Below, piece by piece: positions 42,654 through 51,022 of a stretch of 64,000 nt of DNA. The translations under genes were made by a program, and so were the position numbers. The DNA is from JBFMFH01 sp964481395. GTDB taxonomy: Bacteria; Acidobacteriota; Vicinamibacteria; Vicinamibacterales; JAKQTR01. Within the stretch, counting starts at the first letter, position 1. Each line of letters begins with the position of its first letter. The stretch spans positions 1-64,000 of the forward strand of contig CAYZYG010000009.1 in the NCBI GenBank assembly GCA_964481395.1, in the 5' to 3' direction. Below the pieces are notes generated by a model. That model did no database searches and was not told the DNA's origin. It saw nothing but the letters and a program-made list of their open reading frames with translations.

Positions 42654-44876
42654 TCAGTATCTGAATAGATAGCTCAGCTTCACGAAGACCTGACGGCCTA
42701 CGTTCGTGCTCGCCGCGTCCGACCGGCGGACCGGTCGGGACATGGCATCCAGCATCCAGTTCTCGTACCTGTCCGTGTACCCCACGTACACAGCCGTCCA
42801 GGGATTCACGAGGTAGGTGACCAGCAGGTCGTATCCGAGCCGGCGCTCGTCTTCGAGATCCACGAGGGCCGCGTTCGGGAGCACCGATTCGTAGTCGACG
42901 ATCAGGCGGGCCGAGAGCTCACGGGTGAACTGGTAGCTCGCGCGGGTCCGCAGGATGTGATTCGAGAAGATCCGGCTGCCCGCGCAGCGGGGGCAGGCGC
43001 CCTCCTGGTGCCTGAGATCGAGCTTCGTATACAGATAGGACTGATCGACCCGCACGGGCGGAATCGGCTTGAACGAGAATCCGACCTCGGCCTCGATCGA
43101 ATCGGCCAGAAAGGGATCGAGACCCTCCGCCGGGTAGTAGTTGATGGCCGTGCCCCACTCCGCGGACCCGTTCAGGCCGAGCCAGGAGAGCCGCTCCGTC
43201 GACGCATAGACCACGGTGGACTGACGGCGGAAGTCGGTGTCCTCGAAGCGCTCGAAGATGTTCCAGTGACGGACGCCGATCTCGGTCGGGCCGTCGAGCT
43301 GGATCTCGCCGCCGGGCTCGACGGTCCACTCCTCCAGTTCGCCGGCGAAGTTCCAGATGGCGCTGCCTTCGAGGCCGACGCCGACGTTCTGGACGTTGCC
43401 CTTCGTGAAATGCCAAGTGTAGTCGGCTTCGGACTCGACCTCCCGGATGTCCCGCCTGCGGACGAATCCGAGGTCGGTCTGGAAATCGGGGCTGGCCTGG
43501 AAGTACCCCGTCGAGAAGTCGAAGCCGCGCCCCTCGCGGCTCAGTCTGGCCGCGATCACGTTACCGGAGCGATCGGAGCCCTCGACCGGGACGGTCTGGC
43601 TGCCCACGGCCTGCCCCTCAACGGCCCAGTTGTCGTCGATCCGCCACCGCCCGTCGGCGGCGAAGACCCGATTGGCGGTCGGACCCCACTCGCGGTCGGT
43701 GACTATCGCGCCCAGGTGGGACTGGTTCGAGAACTCGCGCTGGACGCGCAGCACCGCCACGGCAGCGGTCTTCTCGTGGCGGGAGTCGCTTTCCGGCACG
43801 AGGCTTCCAGGCGCATCGTCGTTCATCACGAGGCCGCCGAACGCCCATCCGCCGGCTTTACCGGTCACACGGCCACCGATCAGTGGGTCGGCCACACGGC
43901 GGGAGAAGAAGAGGTTGACGGGCGTCTCGAAGTAACTGGCGTTCTCGATGAAGAACGGACGCTTCTCCGGGAAGAACACCTCGAACCGCTGATTGATCGT
44001 GACCTGGGGCTCGTCCGACTCGACCTGGCTGTAGTCCGGATTGACGGTCACATCCAGCGTCACCGTGTCCTTGATGACGGCCTTCGTGTCGATGCCGACC
44101 CGGGCCGACCGCTCGGTGACGTAGCCGTCCGGTTCCAGGATGCGATCGGCGGCGAAGTTGCCGTACGGGATGACCAGCAGGTTGCGGCCCGGGGAGATGC
44201 CCTCCAGGCCCGTGAGGCGGGCCATCTGCGGCCCGAAGCTCGCCAACCGCCGGGTAATGTACGGCCAGAACGAGAATTCGTTGAGACGAGGCACGATACG
44301 GCCGAACGCGACACCCCAGGTCTGCCGGCTGTCCGTGCTGAAGCGCAGGCTCTTGAACGGCACGGCAATCAGCACCGCGTACCCGAACGACGTGCGCCGG
44401 CCCTCCGATGACCACAGCGTGTCGAAGCTGTAGTCGTCGTCCTGGCCTTCGGCCGTAATGCCGTCCATCTGAATGCCCAGAGGATTCACCAGGAACATGT
44501 ACGAACGGCGGCCGTCGCCGTACGTGTCGAGCACCAGGCCCACGATGTCGTCGCCCATGATCGATTCGCGCTTCGTCAGGTTGGCGCGAATCCTGGCCGG
44601 ATCGTCGCGGCAGAGGTAGACCGCGTAGAAATGCCGATCGTCGTACGACACGTAGACGTCGGTCTCGACCTGGGAATCCACCCCGTCCCCCGGCTCGCGC
44701 TGCTTGAAGCCGGTCACCTTGAGGCCCGGGGGCACGGCCTGGCCGTCCAGGTACCGCTCCAGCACGGGAGGACTGTCCACCCGAGGAATCGTGACCTCGG
44801 GCGGCGGAGCCTGAGCTGCCGCAGCGGCGGCCCCCAGGGTCAGCATGGCAGTCAACGTCAGGAGTCGAGTAGTCAT
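42654..44876 (-). CDS. DUF5916 outer-membrane protein with N-terminal CBM9-like domain
   Basis: 740 residues with a signal peptide (MLTLGAAAAAAQA). Residues about 25-215 are a carbohydrate-binding family 9-like β-sandwich (VETDVYVSYDDRHFYAVYLC, GDDIVGLVLDTYGDGRRSYMFLVNPLG). From about 240 to the end is the DUF5916 β-barrel (INQRFEVFFPEKRPFFIENASYFETPVNLFFSRR). It closes on FVKLSYLFRY, an outer-membrane barrel end with a final aromatic residue. The function is unknown; it is thought to be a surface channel or receptor. It sits directly downstream of two M16 peptidase genes (6-bp gap) on the same strand, so it is probably in their operon. Confidence 0.88.
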   Translation of the reverse strand: MTTRLLTLTAMLTLGAAAAAAQAPPPEVTIPRVDSPPVLERYLDGQAVPPGLKVTGFKQREPGDGVDSQVETDVYVSYDDRHFYAVYLCRDDPARIRANLTKRESIMGDDIVGLVLDTYGDGRRSYMFLVNPLGIQMDGITAEGQDDDYSFDTLWSSEGRRTSFGYAVLIAVPFKSLRFSTDSRQTWGVAFGRIVPRLNEFSFWPYITRRLASFGPQMARLTGLEGISPGRNLLVIPYGNFAADRILEPDGYVTERSARVGIDTKAVIKDTVTLDVTVNPDYSQVESDEPQVTINQRFEVFFPEKRPFFIENASYFETPVNLFFSRRVADPLIGGRVTGKAGGWAFGGLVMNDDAPGSLVPESDSRHEKTAAVAVLRVQREFSNQSHLGAIVTDREWGPTANRVFAADGRWRIDDNWAVEGQAVGSQTVPVEGSDRSGNVIAARLSREGRGFDFSTGYFQASPDFQTDLGFVRRRDIREVESEADYTWHFTKGNVQNVGVGLEGSAIWNFAGELEEWTVEPGGEIQLDGPTEIGVRHWNIFERFEDTDFRRQSTVVYASTERLSWLGLNGSAEWGTAINYYPAEGLDPFLADSIEAEVGFSFKPIPPVRVDQSYLYTKLDLRHQEGACPRCAGSRIFSNHILRTRASYQFTRELSARLIVDYESVLPNAALVDLEDERRLGYDLLVTYLVNPWTAVYVGYTDRYENWMLDAMSRPVRRSDAASTNVGRQVFVKLSYLFRY

Positions 44877-44882
44877 GAGTTC

Positions 44883-46280
44883 TCAGAAGCCCGCCGCGCC
44901 GATGGTCTTCCGGTCCACCTGGGGCGCGTATTTCTTCGCAAGGCCCTCGATCTCAGATGCCTTCCCGATGAGGACGAACACCATGTTCTCGAGGGGGAAG
45001 TACTGTTTGATGACGCGGCTCACGTCGGCCATCGTCGCGGCGTCGATTCTCGCGTAATACGTGTCGATCTCGCGCTCGTCGAGACCGTCGGCCACCAGGC
45101 CCGCCAGCGCGTCGGCAAGCTGGTCGCTGGTCTCGATCTCCGGCGGGAACTGGCCCTTCAGGTACGTCTTCGCCGACAGCAGGTCGTCCTCGGTGATGCC
45201 CCGTTCGTGGAGCTGCTTCAGCGTTTCCAGCGTGAGATCGAGTGCCTGCTCGGTGGACGCGTTCCGCGTGTACGAGTTGATCGCGAACGGCCCCTTCGCC
45301 CTCCACTGGGCGAACGACGACCCGGCGCCGTACGTGAGGCCGGACTTGATGCGCAGCGCGGTGTTGATCATCGACGTGAAGCGCCCGCCGAACAGCGTAT
45401 TCACGATTTCGACGACGACGCGATCGGGGTTCGACCGGCTGATCCCGACGTTGCCCAGACGGAAGAACGTCTGCGTCGAGTCCGGCTTGTCGACGAGCAG
45501 CAGCCGGCGTCCCTTCACGGGCACCGCGTCGGGCAGCGACACGACGGGCGCCTTTTTCGCGGGCCATGCGCCGAAGCGGGCCGCGATGGCCTTCTCCATG
45601 TCCGCAGCGGCAAAGTCGCCCACCACCGCCATCACGGTCGAGGAAGGCACGTAGTGCGTGTCGTAGAAGCGCGCGACATCGTCGCGCGTGACGGACGCGA
45701 GGGAGGTCTCGTCGCCGCCCGCAGGTCTGGCGTACGGGTGATTCCCATAGAGGTACGCGTTGAAATAGGTGCCGATGACGCCGGCGGCCCGGTCTTTCGC
45801 CGCCTTGATCCCGTCCACCCGCTGCGCGACGAGCTTCGTGACCTCACCGGCGGGAAACGTGGGATGGAGCATCGCATCGGCGACCAGATCGAGCCCCTTG
45901 TCGAGGTCCTTCTTCATGAACTCGGCCGACGCCTGCGTCGAGTCGACCGACACGCCAGCCCCGAACGAACCGCCGATGAAGTCGAGTTCCTCCGCGAACC
46001 GGTCCGCCGATCGCGTGGGCGTGCCCTTGCGCAGGAGCGCCGCCGTCAACGAGGCCACACCTTCCTTGCCCGCGGGATCGGCGACCGAGCCGGCGCGCAC
46101 GACGACGCTGAGGCTGACGATCGGCACCTCCCGCTGTTCCATGAGGAGCAGGGTGAGCCCATTGGGCAGGACGACCTTCTTGTAGGGCGGGAACTTCAGC
46201 GACGCCGGCTGCGCCAACGCAGGAACGGCCATCACGAGGACGAACAGGAGGCTGGCTGCACTTCTGGCGATGTTCTTCAT
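44883..46280 (-). CDS. M16 peptidase-like protein, non-catalytic subunit
   Basis: 465 residues with a signal peptide (FVLVMAVPALA). Pitrilysin/M16 fold: PNGLTLLLMEQREVPIVSLSVVV and VVGDFAAADMEKAIAARFG. The zinc motif HxxEH is missing; the corresponding place reads GKEGVASLTAALLRKGT. It is therefore the partner subunit, as in mitochondrial processing peptidase α or other bacterial M16 heterodimers. It also keeps the Gly-rich R-x-x-Y-type loop region KSGLTYGAGSSFAQW. Located 9 bp after the active subunit's gene. Confidence 0.9.
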   Translation of the reverse strand: MKNIARSAASLLFVLVMAVPALAQPASLKFPPYKKVVLPNGLTLLLMEQREVPIVSLSVVVRAGSVADPAGKEGVASLTAALLRKGTPTRSADRFAEELDFIGGSFGAGVSVDSTQASAEFMKKDLDKGLDLVADAMLHPTFPAGEVTKLVAQRVDGIKAAKDRAAGVIGTYFNAYLYGNHPYARPAGGDETSLASVTRDDVARFYDTHYVPSSTVMAVVGDFAAADMEKAIAARFGAWPAKKAPVVSLPDAVPVKGRRLLLVDKPDSTQTFFRLGNVGISRSNPDRVVVEIVNTLFGGRFTSMINTALRIKSGLTYGAGSSFAQWRAKGPFAINSYTRNASTEQALDLTLETLKQLHERGITEDDLLSAKTYLKGQFPPEIETSDQLADALAGLVADGLDEREIDTYYARIDAATMADVSRVIKQYFPLENMVFVLIGKASEIEGLAKKYAPQVDRKTIGAAGF

Positions 46281-46289
46281 GTCGGCCTC

Positions 46290-47636
46290 CTACTTCTTTT
46301 CGCCTTCGACTTCGGGAACGAGTGTGGCCACGGTCCGGTTCTGTTCGGTGAAGTACTGCCGCGCGACCCGCTGGACGTCGGCTGCCGTGACCCTGGCGAA
46401 GTCGTCCGCTGCCGTGAACAGCTTCCGGTAGTCGCCGAAGAACACCTCGTAGGTGCCGATGGCGTTGCTGCGGCCGCTGATGGTCCGGACCTGGCGGTAG
46501 AAGCCCGAGATCAGGATGTTCTTCGCCTTCTCCAGTTCCTCCGGGGTTACCGCGCCCGTTTTGACGCGGTCGATCTCCTCGTACACGGCCTTCTCGACCG
46601 CAGCCGGGTCCACCCCGGCCTTGGGCTGGGCCGTGATCGTGAAGAGCGTCGGATCGAACGCCCAGTCGGAGCCGCCGCCGACGCTCAGAGCGATCTGGTC
46701 CCGATCGACCAGCCGTCGGTACATGCGCGAACTCTGGCCCGAGAAGAGCACGGTCTCAAGCGCCTGGAGCGCGTAGTAGTCGGGATGCGCCGTCTGCGGC
46801 ACGTGCCACGCCATCATCACGATGGGCAGTTGCGCGAACTTCCTGACTTCGACCCGGCGCTCGCCGAGTTGTTCGGGTTCCTTCGTCCGGACTGCTGGCG
46901 GGGGAGCGGACGAGGGGATCGGCTCGATGTACTGCTCGGCCATCTTGACGATCTCGTCGAACGTGACGTCGCCGCTCACGACCATCGTGGCGTTCGACGG
47001 CGAGTAGCCCATTCGGAAGTGACTCTTCAAATCGTCCATCGTCCAGGCTTCGATGTCGGACATCCAACCGATGACGGGCCACTGGTACGGATGGGCCGTA
47101 AACGCGGCTGCCGAGAGCTGTTCGTTCAGCAGGCCGAAGTTGTTGGCGTCGACGGCCTGGCGGCGCTCCGACGCGATGACGCCGCGCTCGGACTCGACGA
47201 TCTCGGGATCGAAGGACAGATGCTGGATGCGGTCGGCTTCGAGGTCGAAGATGAGTTCGAGCGCCGAGCGGGGGAACCAGTCCTGGTAGACCGTGACGTT
47301 CTCGCTCGTGTAGGCGTTGTTCGATCCGCCGTTGGCCTCCATCACCCGGTCGAACTCGCCCGGGCCGTACTTCTTCGCGCCGTTGAACATCATGTGCTCG
47401 AAGAAGTGGGAGATGCCGGTGATGCCCGGCCGCTCGTTGCGCGATCCGACGCGGTAGAAGATGTAGAGCGCCACGCTCGGAATCGAGTGGTCCTCCTGCA
47501 CGAGGATCTTCATCCCGTTCTTGAGCGTGTGCGTCCTGACCTCGAACTCCTGCGCCGCGGCAGGGAGGGTCGCCGCACAGAGCGCAGCGGCTGCCAGCAG
47601 CGCCCTCGCGGCATTCGGTGTCTTGCGTCTGTTCAT
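46290..47636 (-). CDS. M16 zinc peptidase, catalytic subunit
   Basis: 448 residues with a signal peptide (LLAAAALCAATLPAAA), so periplasmic or secreted. The zinc site is complete: His77-F-F-Glu80-His81 in GISHFFEHMMFNG and a downstream ligand in EIVESERGVIASERR. M16 enzymes cut peptides inside a closed clam-shell chamber. It is first of a three-gene set with its inactive partner and the DUF5916 barrel, spaced by 9 and 6 bp. It may process peptides that cross the outer membrane (inference). Confidence 0.92.
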   Translation of the reverse strand: MNRRKTPNAARALLAAAALCAATLPAAAQEFEVRTHTLKNGMKILVQEDHSIPSVALYIFYRVGSRNERPGITGISHFFEHMMFNGAKKYGPGEFDRVMEANGGSNNAYTSENVTVYQDWFPRSALELIFDLEADRIQHLSFDPEIVESERGVIASERRQAVDANNFGLLNEQLSAAAFTAHPYQWPVIGWMSDIEAWTMDDLKSHFRMGYSPSNATMVVSGDVTFDEIVKMAEQYIEPIPSSAPPPAVRTKEPEQLGERRVEVRKFAQLPIVMMAWHVPQTAHPDYYALQALETVLFSGQSSRMYRRLVDRDQIALSVGGGSDWAFDPTLFTITAQPKAGVDPAAVEKAVYEEIDRVKTGAVTPEELEKAKNILISGFYRQVRTISGRSNAIGTYEVFFGDYRKLFTAADDFARVTAADVQRVARQYFTEQNRTVATLVPEVEGEKK

Positions 47637-47708
47637 GTTCGCTCCGGTCCTGTGAATCCCGTCTCGCCCAGCCCTGTGTCCGTGCCGGCACTCGGGGAAG
47701 GTTGCTTC

Positions 47709-47736
47709 GAATCCCGATCCCCGACCCCCGACTCCC
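47709..47736 (-). repeat. Heptamer array (GAATCCC GATCCCC GACCCCC GACTCCC)
   Basis: Four 7-bp units in the short spacer between the glutamine-synthetase-like gene and the M16 operon. Same subtype as 61334-61361. Confidence 0.88.
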
Positions 47737-47747
47737 GGATTGTGGCC

Positions 47748-49142
47748 CTATGCTCGCAGCAACGACACCACCCGATCGACCAGGTTCGTTGCGAAGACCC
47801 CACCCGACTCGAGCATCGCCCGGCTCTGGAGGAGCGCATCGGCCACCTCAGGGAATGTGAGTGGGACGCGGCTCTCCGCCTCCGCCGTGCCTCCGCCCGT
47901 GACCGCCGTCCGGGCCAGCCTGCGATCCAGGTCCGTCATGCCGCGTCCCGCGACGACCGCCTGCGCGACGCCCGCCAGCAGCAGGTGCGGGTGTGCCGAG
48001 CCGTCGGGCAGGCGAAACTCGATCGTACCGGGACTGGTCTGCCTCCCGCGCTCGTCGGTGGGGACGATAGGGATGCGAACCAGCGCCTTCCGGTTGTAGC
48101 GCCCCCAGGTGATCGCGCTCGGGGCCTCCTTGCCCTGTCCGAGTCGGACGAACGAATCGCGGCTGCGGTTCCCGAAGGCCATCAGCGCCGCCCCATGCGT
48201 GACGAGGCCTCCGATGAGCCACGTGGCCTCCGGCGCCAGTGTGCCGTCCGCCGTCGTGTGGGGCAGATAGTCCCCGTCCCGCATCGATGCGAAATGGAAG
48301 TGCATGCCGCTGCCCGCGTGGCCCTTTCGCGCCATGGGCGCGAAGCTGCACAGCATCCCGGCCCGGTGAGCCAGATTGCGGAGCACCCACTGGGTGAGCA
48401 CCACGCCGTCCGCAGCCTCGGGCAGCGGGCGCAGCCACAGCTCGATTTCGTGCTGCTCCCAGACGCGCGGGTCCGAGGCATCCGACTGGACGTAGCCGAC
48501 CTCGGCATGGCCGTACTTGACCGGCACACCCATTTCGGCGAGATGAACCAGCGCCTGCCGCCGCAGCGACTCGCCAAACACGAACGGCGAGGTCGCATGA
48601 TAACCGCGCTCGTTCGCGCCGTAGGCGTCCGCGTCCTGGCCGCGGTGGCCGAGGAAGTACTCGATCTCGCCGAGCGCGTGCAACTCGGTGCCCGTCTCCG
48701 CGACCAACCGCCGGTACGCGGTGCGGACAATGGTGTCCGGCGATTCCGCCAGCGGGGTGCCCTGGCGATTGAAGTGGCTGCAGAGCAGCGCCATGGCTGG
48801 CTCATGGGCGAACGGATCCAGGAACGCCGACGACAGTCGCGGCCGCAGGACGATGTCGGACGCGCCGACGGGAATCCCCAGTTCGCCGAATAGACTGGAG
48901 CCGTCGGCCCGTTCGCCGCCGGCCAGCACGTCGAGGAGATGGGCGCGATCGCGCGGAACGAAATCCAGCGTCTTCAGCCAGCCGTCGCCGCCGACGTGCA
49001 TCAGCGAGAGGAGGCGGATCCCGCGGTCGTGGACGACGCCGGCAAGGTCGTCGGCCGTCCAGTCCGCCGGAGGCTTGCCAATGAGGCGGTGCAGCGTCTG
49101 TACCGGGGCGCGATGGTCGGGGTCGGTCTGGACTGAGGACAT
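47748..49142 (-). CDS. Glutamine synthetase family protein
   Basis: 464 residues. It shows the GS β-grasp and catalytic domains: metal/glutamate residues in LGEIEYFLGH, KYGHAEVGYVQSDASDPRVWEQHEIEL (two pieces), GSGMHFHFASMRD (His loop) and a TIEFRLPDGSAHPHLLLAGV end like the ExRxPG-type ATP site. It differs from GlnA in the loop sequences (FRLPDGSAHPH), so a γ-glutamyl ligase for an amine or another amino acid is as likely as true glutamine synthesis. Start at 49142 follows homology; no good ribosome site is evident. It stands alone, divergent from the M14 lipoprotein gene, with no PII, amtB or puu genes near. Confidence 0.85.
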   Translation of the reverse strand: MSSVQTDPDHRAPVQTLHRLIGKPPADWTADDLAGVVHDRGIRLLSLMHVGGDGWLKTLDFVPRDRAHLLDVLAGGERADGSSLFGELGIPVGASDIVLRPRLSSAFLDPFAHEPAMALLCSHFNRQGTPLAESPDTIVRTAYRRLVAETGTELHALGEIEYFLGHRGQDADAYGANERGYHATSPFVFGESLRRQALVHLAEMGVPVKYGHAEVGYVQSDASDPRVWEQHEIELWLRPLPEAADGVVLTQWVLRNLAHRAGMLCSFAPMARKGHAGSGMHFHFASMRDGDYLPHTTADGTLAPEATWLIGGLVTHGAALMAFGNRSRDSFVRLGQGKEAPSAITWGRYNRKALVRIPIVPTDERGRQTSPGTIEFRLPDGSAHPHLLLAGVAQAVVAGRGMTDLDRRLARTAVTGGGTAEAESRVPLTFPEVADALLQSRAMLESGGVFATNLVDRVVSLLRA

Positions 49143-49266
49143 GGTCGTCTGGCTCCGTCTGCGGGGCCTCCCCATCTTATCCAATGGCCCCCGTGGCCCG
49201 AACCGCGGCTGGAAAAGGAGACCAGCCCCCAAGGTCCCCCTGCGCAGTCGGCCTACAATGGGGCCT

Positions 49267-50640
49267 ATGCGCCTGCACCCTGCCTTCATCGCTCCGCTCG
49301 CGGTCCTGGTGCTTTCATCCTGCGCAACCGCGCCGGCGCCGCGGAGCGCACCCGGCATCGAACCGGGGCTGTCTTCTCAGGCTCTGGCGGAGATCTGGAA
49401 CCGCGAGCGCGTGTCCTGGCCGGTCCCGCCGCTGGTCCGGCATGCCGATGTGGAGGCTCGGCTGCGGGAAGTGCAGGCGTCCGCGCCCGACTTCTTCAGC
49501 CTCGAGGAGATCGGCCGGTCGGTCGAGGGACGATCGATCAACCACCTCTGGTTCGGCCGCGGCCCCTACAAGGTGCTGCTCTGGTCGCAGATGCACGGGG
49601 ACGAGCCGACCGCGACGGCGGCCCTCTTCGACGTCTTCGAGTACATGAGCCGCCACCGGGACGAGCCGGCCGTGCGCCGGATGCTCGACGCGCTGACGTT
49701 TCACGTCGTGCCCATGCTGAACCCCGACGGTGCTGAGCGTTTCCAGCGGAGGAACGCCCAGGGCATTGACATCAATCGCGATGCCCTGCGCCTGCAGACG
49801 CCAGAAGGACGTGTGCTCAAAGCCCTGCGCGACCGCCTCGACGCGCCCATCGGCTTCAACCTCCACAACCAGAACTGGAGGACGTCGGCAGGAGAGACGA
49901 AGGAGCCCGCGTCCATCTCCCTGTTGTCGGTGGCGTTTGACGAGGCGCGCACCGAGAGCCCGGGACGCATCCTGACCAAGCAGATCTGCGCCGTCATCCG
50001 TGACGCGCTCGAGCCGCTGGCACCGGGGCGGGTCGGCCGGTACGACGACGAGTTCGAGGTTCGGGCGTTCGGCGACAACATCACGAAGTGGGGCACGAGC
50101 GTCGTGCTGATTGAGACAGGGCCGTGGCCGGCTCTCGAACCTGATCCGCATCTCGTCCGGCTGAATTTCGTGGCGCTGATGTCGGCGTTCGATGCGCTGG
50201 CGACCGGCCGGGTGCGGCAGGCCGACGTGCGGCGTTACGAGACGCTGCCGATCAACGGCTCGAGCGTCTTCTACGTCCTCGTTCGCAACGCGACGGTCGT
50301 CAGTGGGACCGGCGTGGCCCCGTTCACCGCCGACATCGGGATTCTGGCTAATCGTCAGGTTCGCGAGGTCAACGGCGTCCGGCAGATCCGCCTCTCCGCG
50401 CGAATCGAGGACCTCGGCGACCTGCACCCCATGGGTGGTCTCGAGGAGATCGATGCCTCGGGTCTGGTCGCGGCACCCCTGTTCGACCCGGCGCTGAGAG
50501 CGGGAGATGTCACCCGCCTCCCGGACTGGCGCGCCAAACCGGCGGCCACGACCATCAGCCCTGGGGAGCCGGCGGCCATCCTCCTGCTCGAGCCTGCTGC
50601 GGACGGTGCCTTCCGCGTCGTTCGCGTCCTCTCCTGGTGA
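49267..50640 (+). CDS. M14-family zinc carboxypeptidase-like lipoprotein
   Basis: 457 residues with a lipoprotein signal: AVLVLSSC, acylated Cys19. The M14 domain (about 65-300) has zinc ligands His and Glu in LWSQMHGDEPTATAAL, the MLNPDGAERFQRRNAQGIDINRD region (Arg/Asn substrate clamp) and third ligand His in FNLHNQNWR. The catalytic Glu is likely in VLIETGPW. The family removes C-terminal residues or cleaves murein peptides. The C-terminal 150 residues are unassigned. Followed by a 42-nt palindrome. Confidence 0.88.
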   Translation: MRLHPAFIAPLAVLVLSSCATAPAPRSAPGIEPGLSSQALAEIWNRERVSWPVPPLVRHADVEARLREVQASAPDFFSLEEIGRSVEGRSINHLWFGRGPYKVLLWSQMHGDEPTATAALFDVFEYMSRHRDEPAVRRMLDALTFHVVPMLNPDGAERFQRRNAQGIDINRDALRLQTPEGRVLKALRDRLDAPIGFNLHNQNWRTSAGETKEPASISLLSVAFDEARTESPGRILTKQICAVIRDALEPLAPGRVGRYDDEFEVRAFGDNITKWGTSVVLIETGPWPALEPDPHLVRLNFVALMSAFDALATGRVRQADVRRYETLPINGSSVFYVLVRNATVVSGTGVAPFTADIGILANRQVREVNGVRQIRLSARIEDLGDLHPMGGLEEIDASGLVAAPLFDPALRAGDVTRLPDWRAKPAATTISPGEPAAILLLEPAADGAFRVVRVLSW

Positions 50641-50646
50641 CACTAA

Positions 50647-50688
50647 CCCCCGGACCACCCCCGCTCTAGAGCGGGGGTGATCCGGGGG
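50647..50688 (+). terminator. 42-nt palindrome after the M14 gene
   Basis: Two 21-nt arms pair at 20 of 21 positions around the centre CTCT-AGAG (CCCCCGGA-c-CACCCCCGCTCT and its complement). It begins 7 nt after the stop codon. No T-tract; a strong intrinsic or dual terminator is inferred. Confidence 0.7.
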
Positions 50689-50769
50689 ACCTTGCCCCGA
50701 CCTTGGTCGGGTCTCGCCCGGGGCTCTCGCCCGGGGTTCGTCCCGCGGTGTCGCCTCGCTCTGCCCCCT

Positions 50770-50797
50770 GGTCTCCTGACTCCTGACTCCTGACCCC
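50770..50797 (-). repeat. Heptamer array (TGACTCC x2-3)
   Basis: GGTCTCC, TGACTCC twice, TGACCCC. Same GGAGTCA subtype (minus strand) as at 11619; even the following AATTCTG is shared. Confidence 0.85.
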
Positions 50798-51022
50798 CCT
50801 AATTCTGACCGCCCACCCGCGTCATCGTGCGCCATCCTCGGCCGGCGCACGATGTCGCCTTCCATTCTCCTAAGGACTGCCTAGATTCGGGACAGGGTGT
50901 CTCGATGTCTGACCCCGTCGAGCCCCAGCGGTCCGGGCGGCCGTCGCCGCGCCACGTGGTGGCCTCAGGCGCGTCGGCGGCCTGCCGGCATTCCCGTTCA
51001 GCCGGGTCCGCAGGAGACTGTC

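Larger units (their letters stand above)
50641..51022. other. 382-bp intergenic region
   Basis: No credible gene. It contains the palindrome 50647-50688, a 13-bp direct duplication TCTCGCCCGGGGC/TCTCGCCCGGGGT (about 50712-50738), heptamers at 50770-50797, and the leader of the pseudopilin-like gene. A GCAGGAGACTG ribosome site ends the region. Confidence 0.5.

Noticed and set aside
47700..47740. CTTCGAATCCC resembling a tRNA T-loop
   Set aside because: It is the first unit of a heptamer array; no cloverleaf fits.
44631..48893. A 1420-codon open frame on the plus strand across four genes
   Set aside because: It is antisense to the DUF5916, both M16 and the glutamine-synthetase-like genes, all with clear motifs. 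High GC with G/C-ending codons leaves few stops on the opposite strand. The translation is Arg/Val/Asp-rich without motifs.
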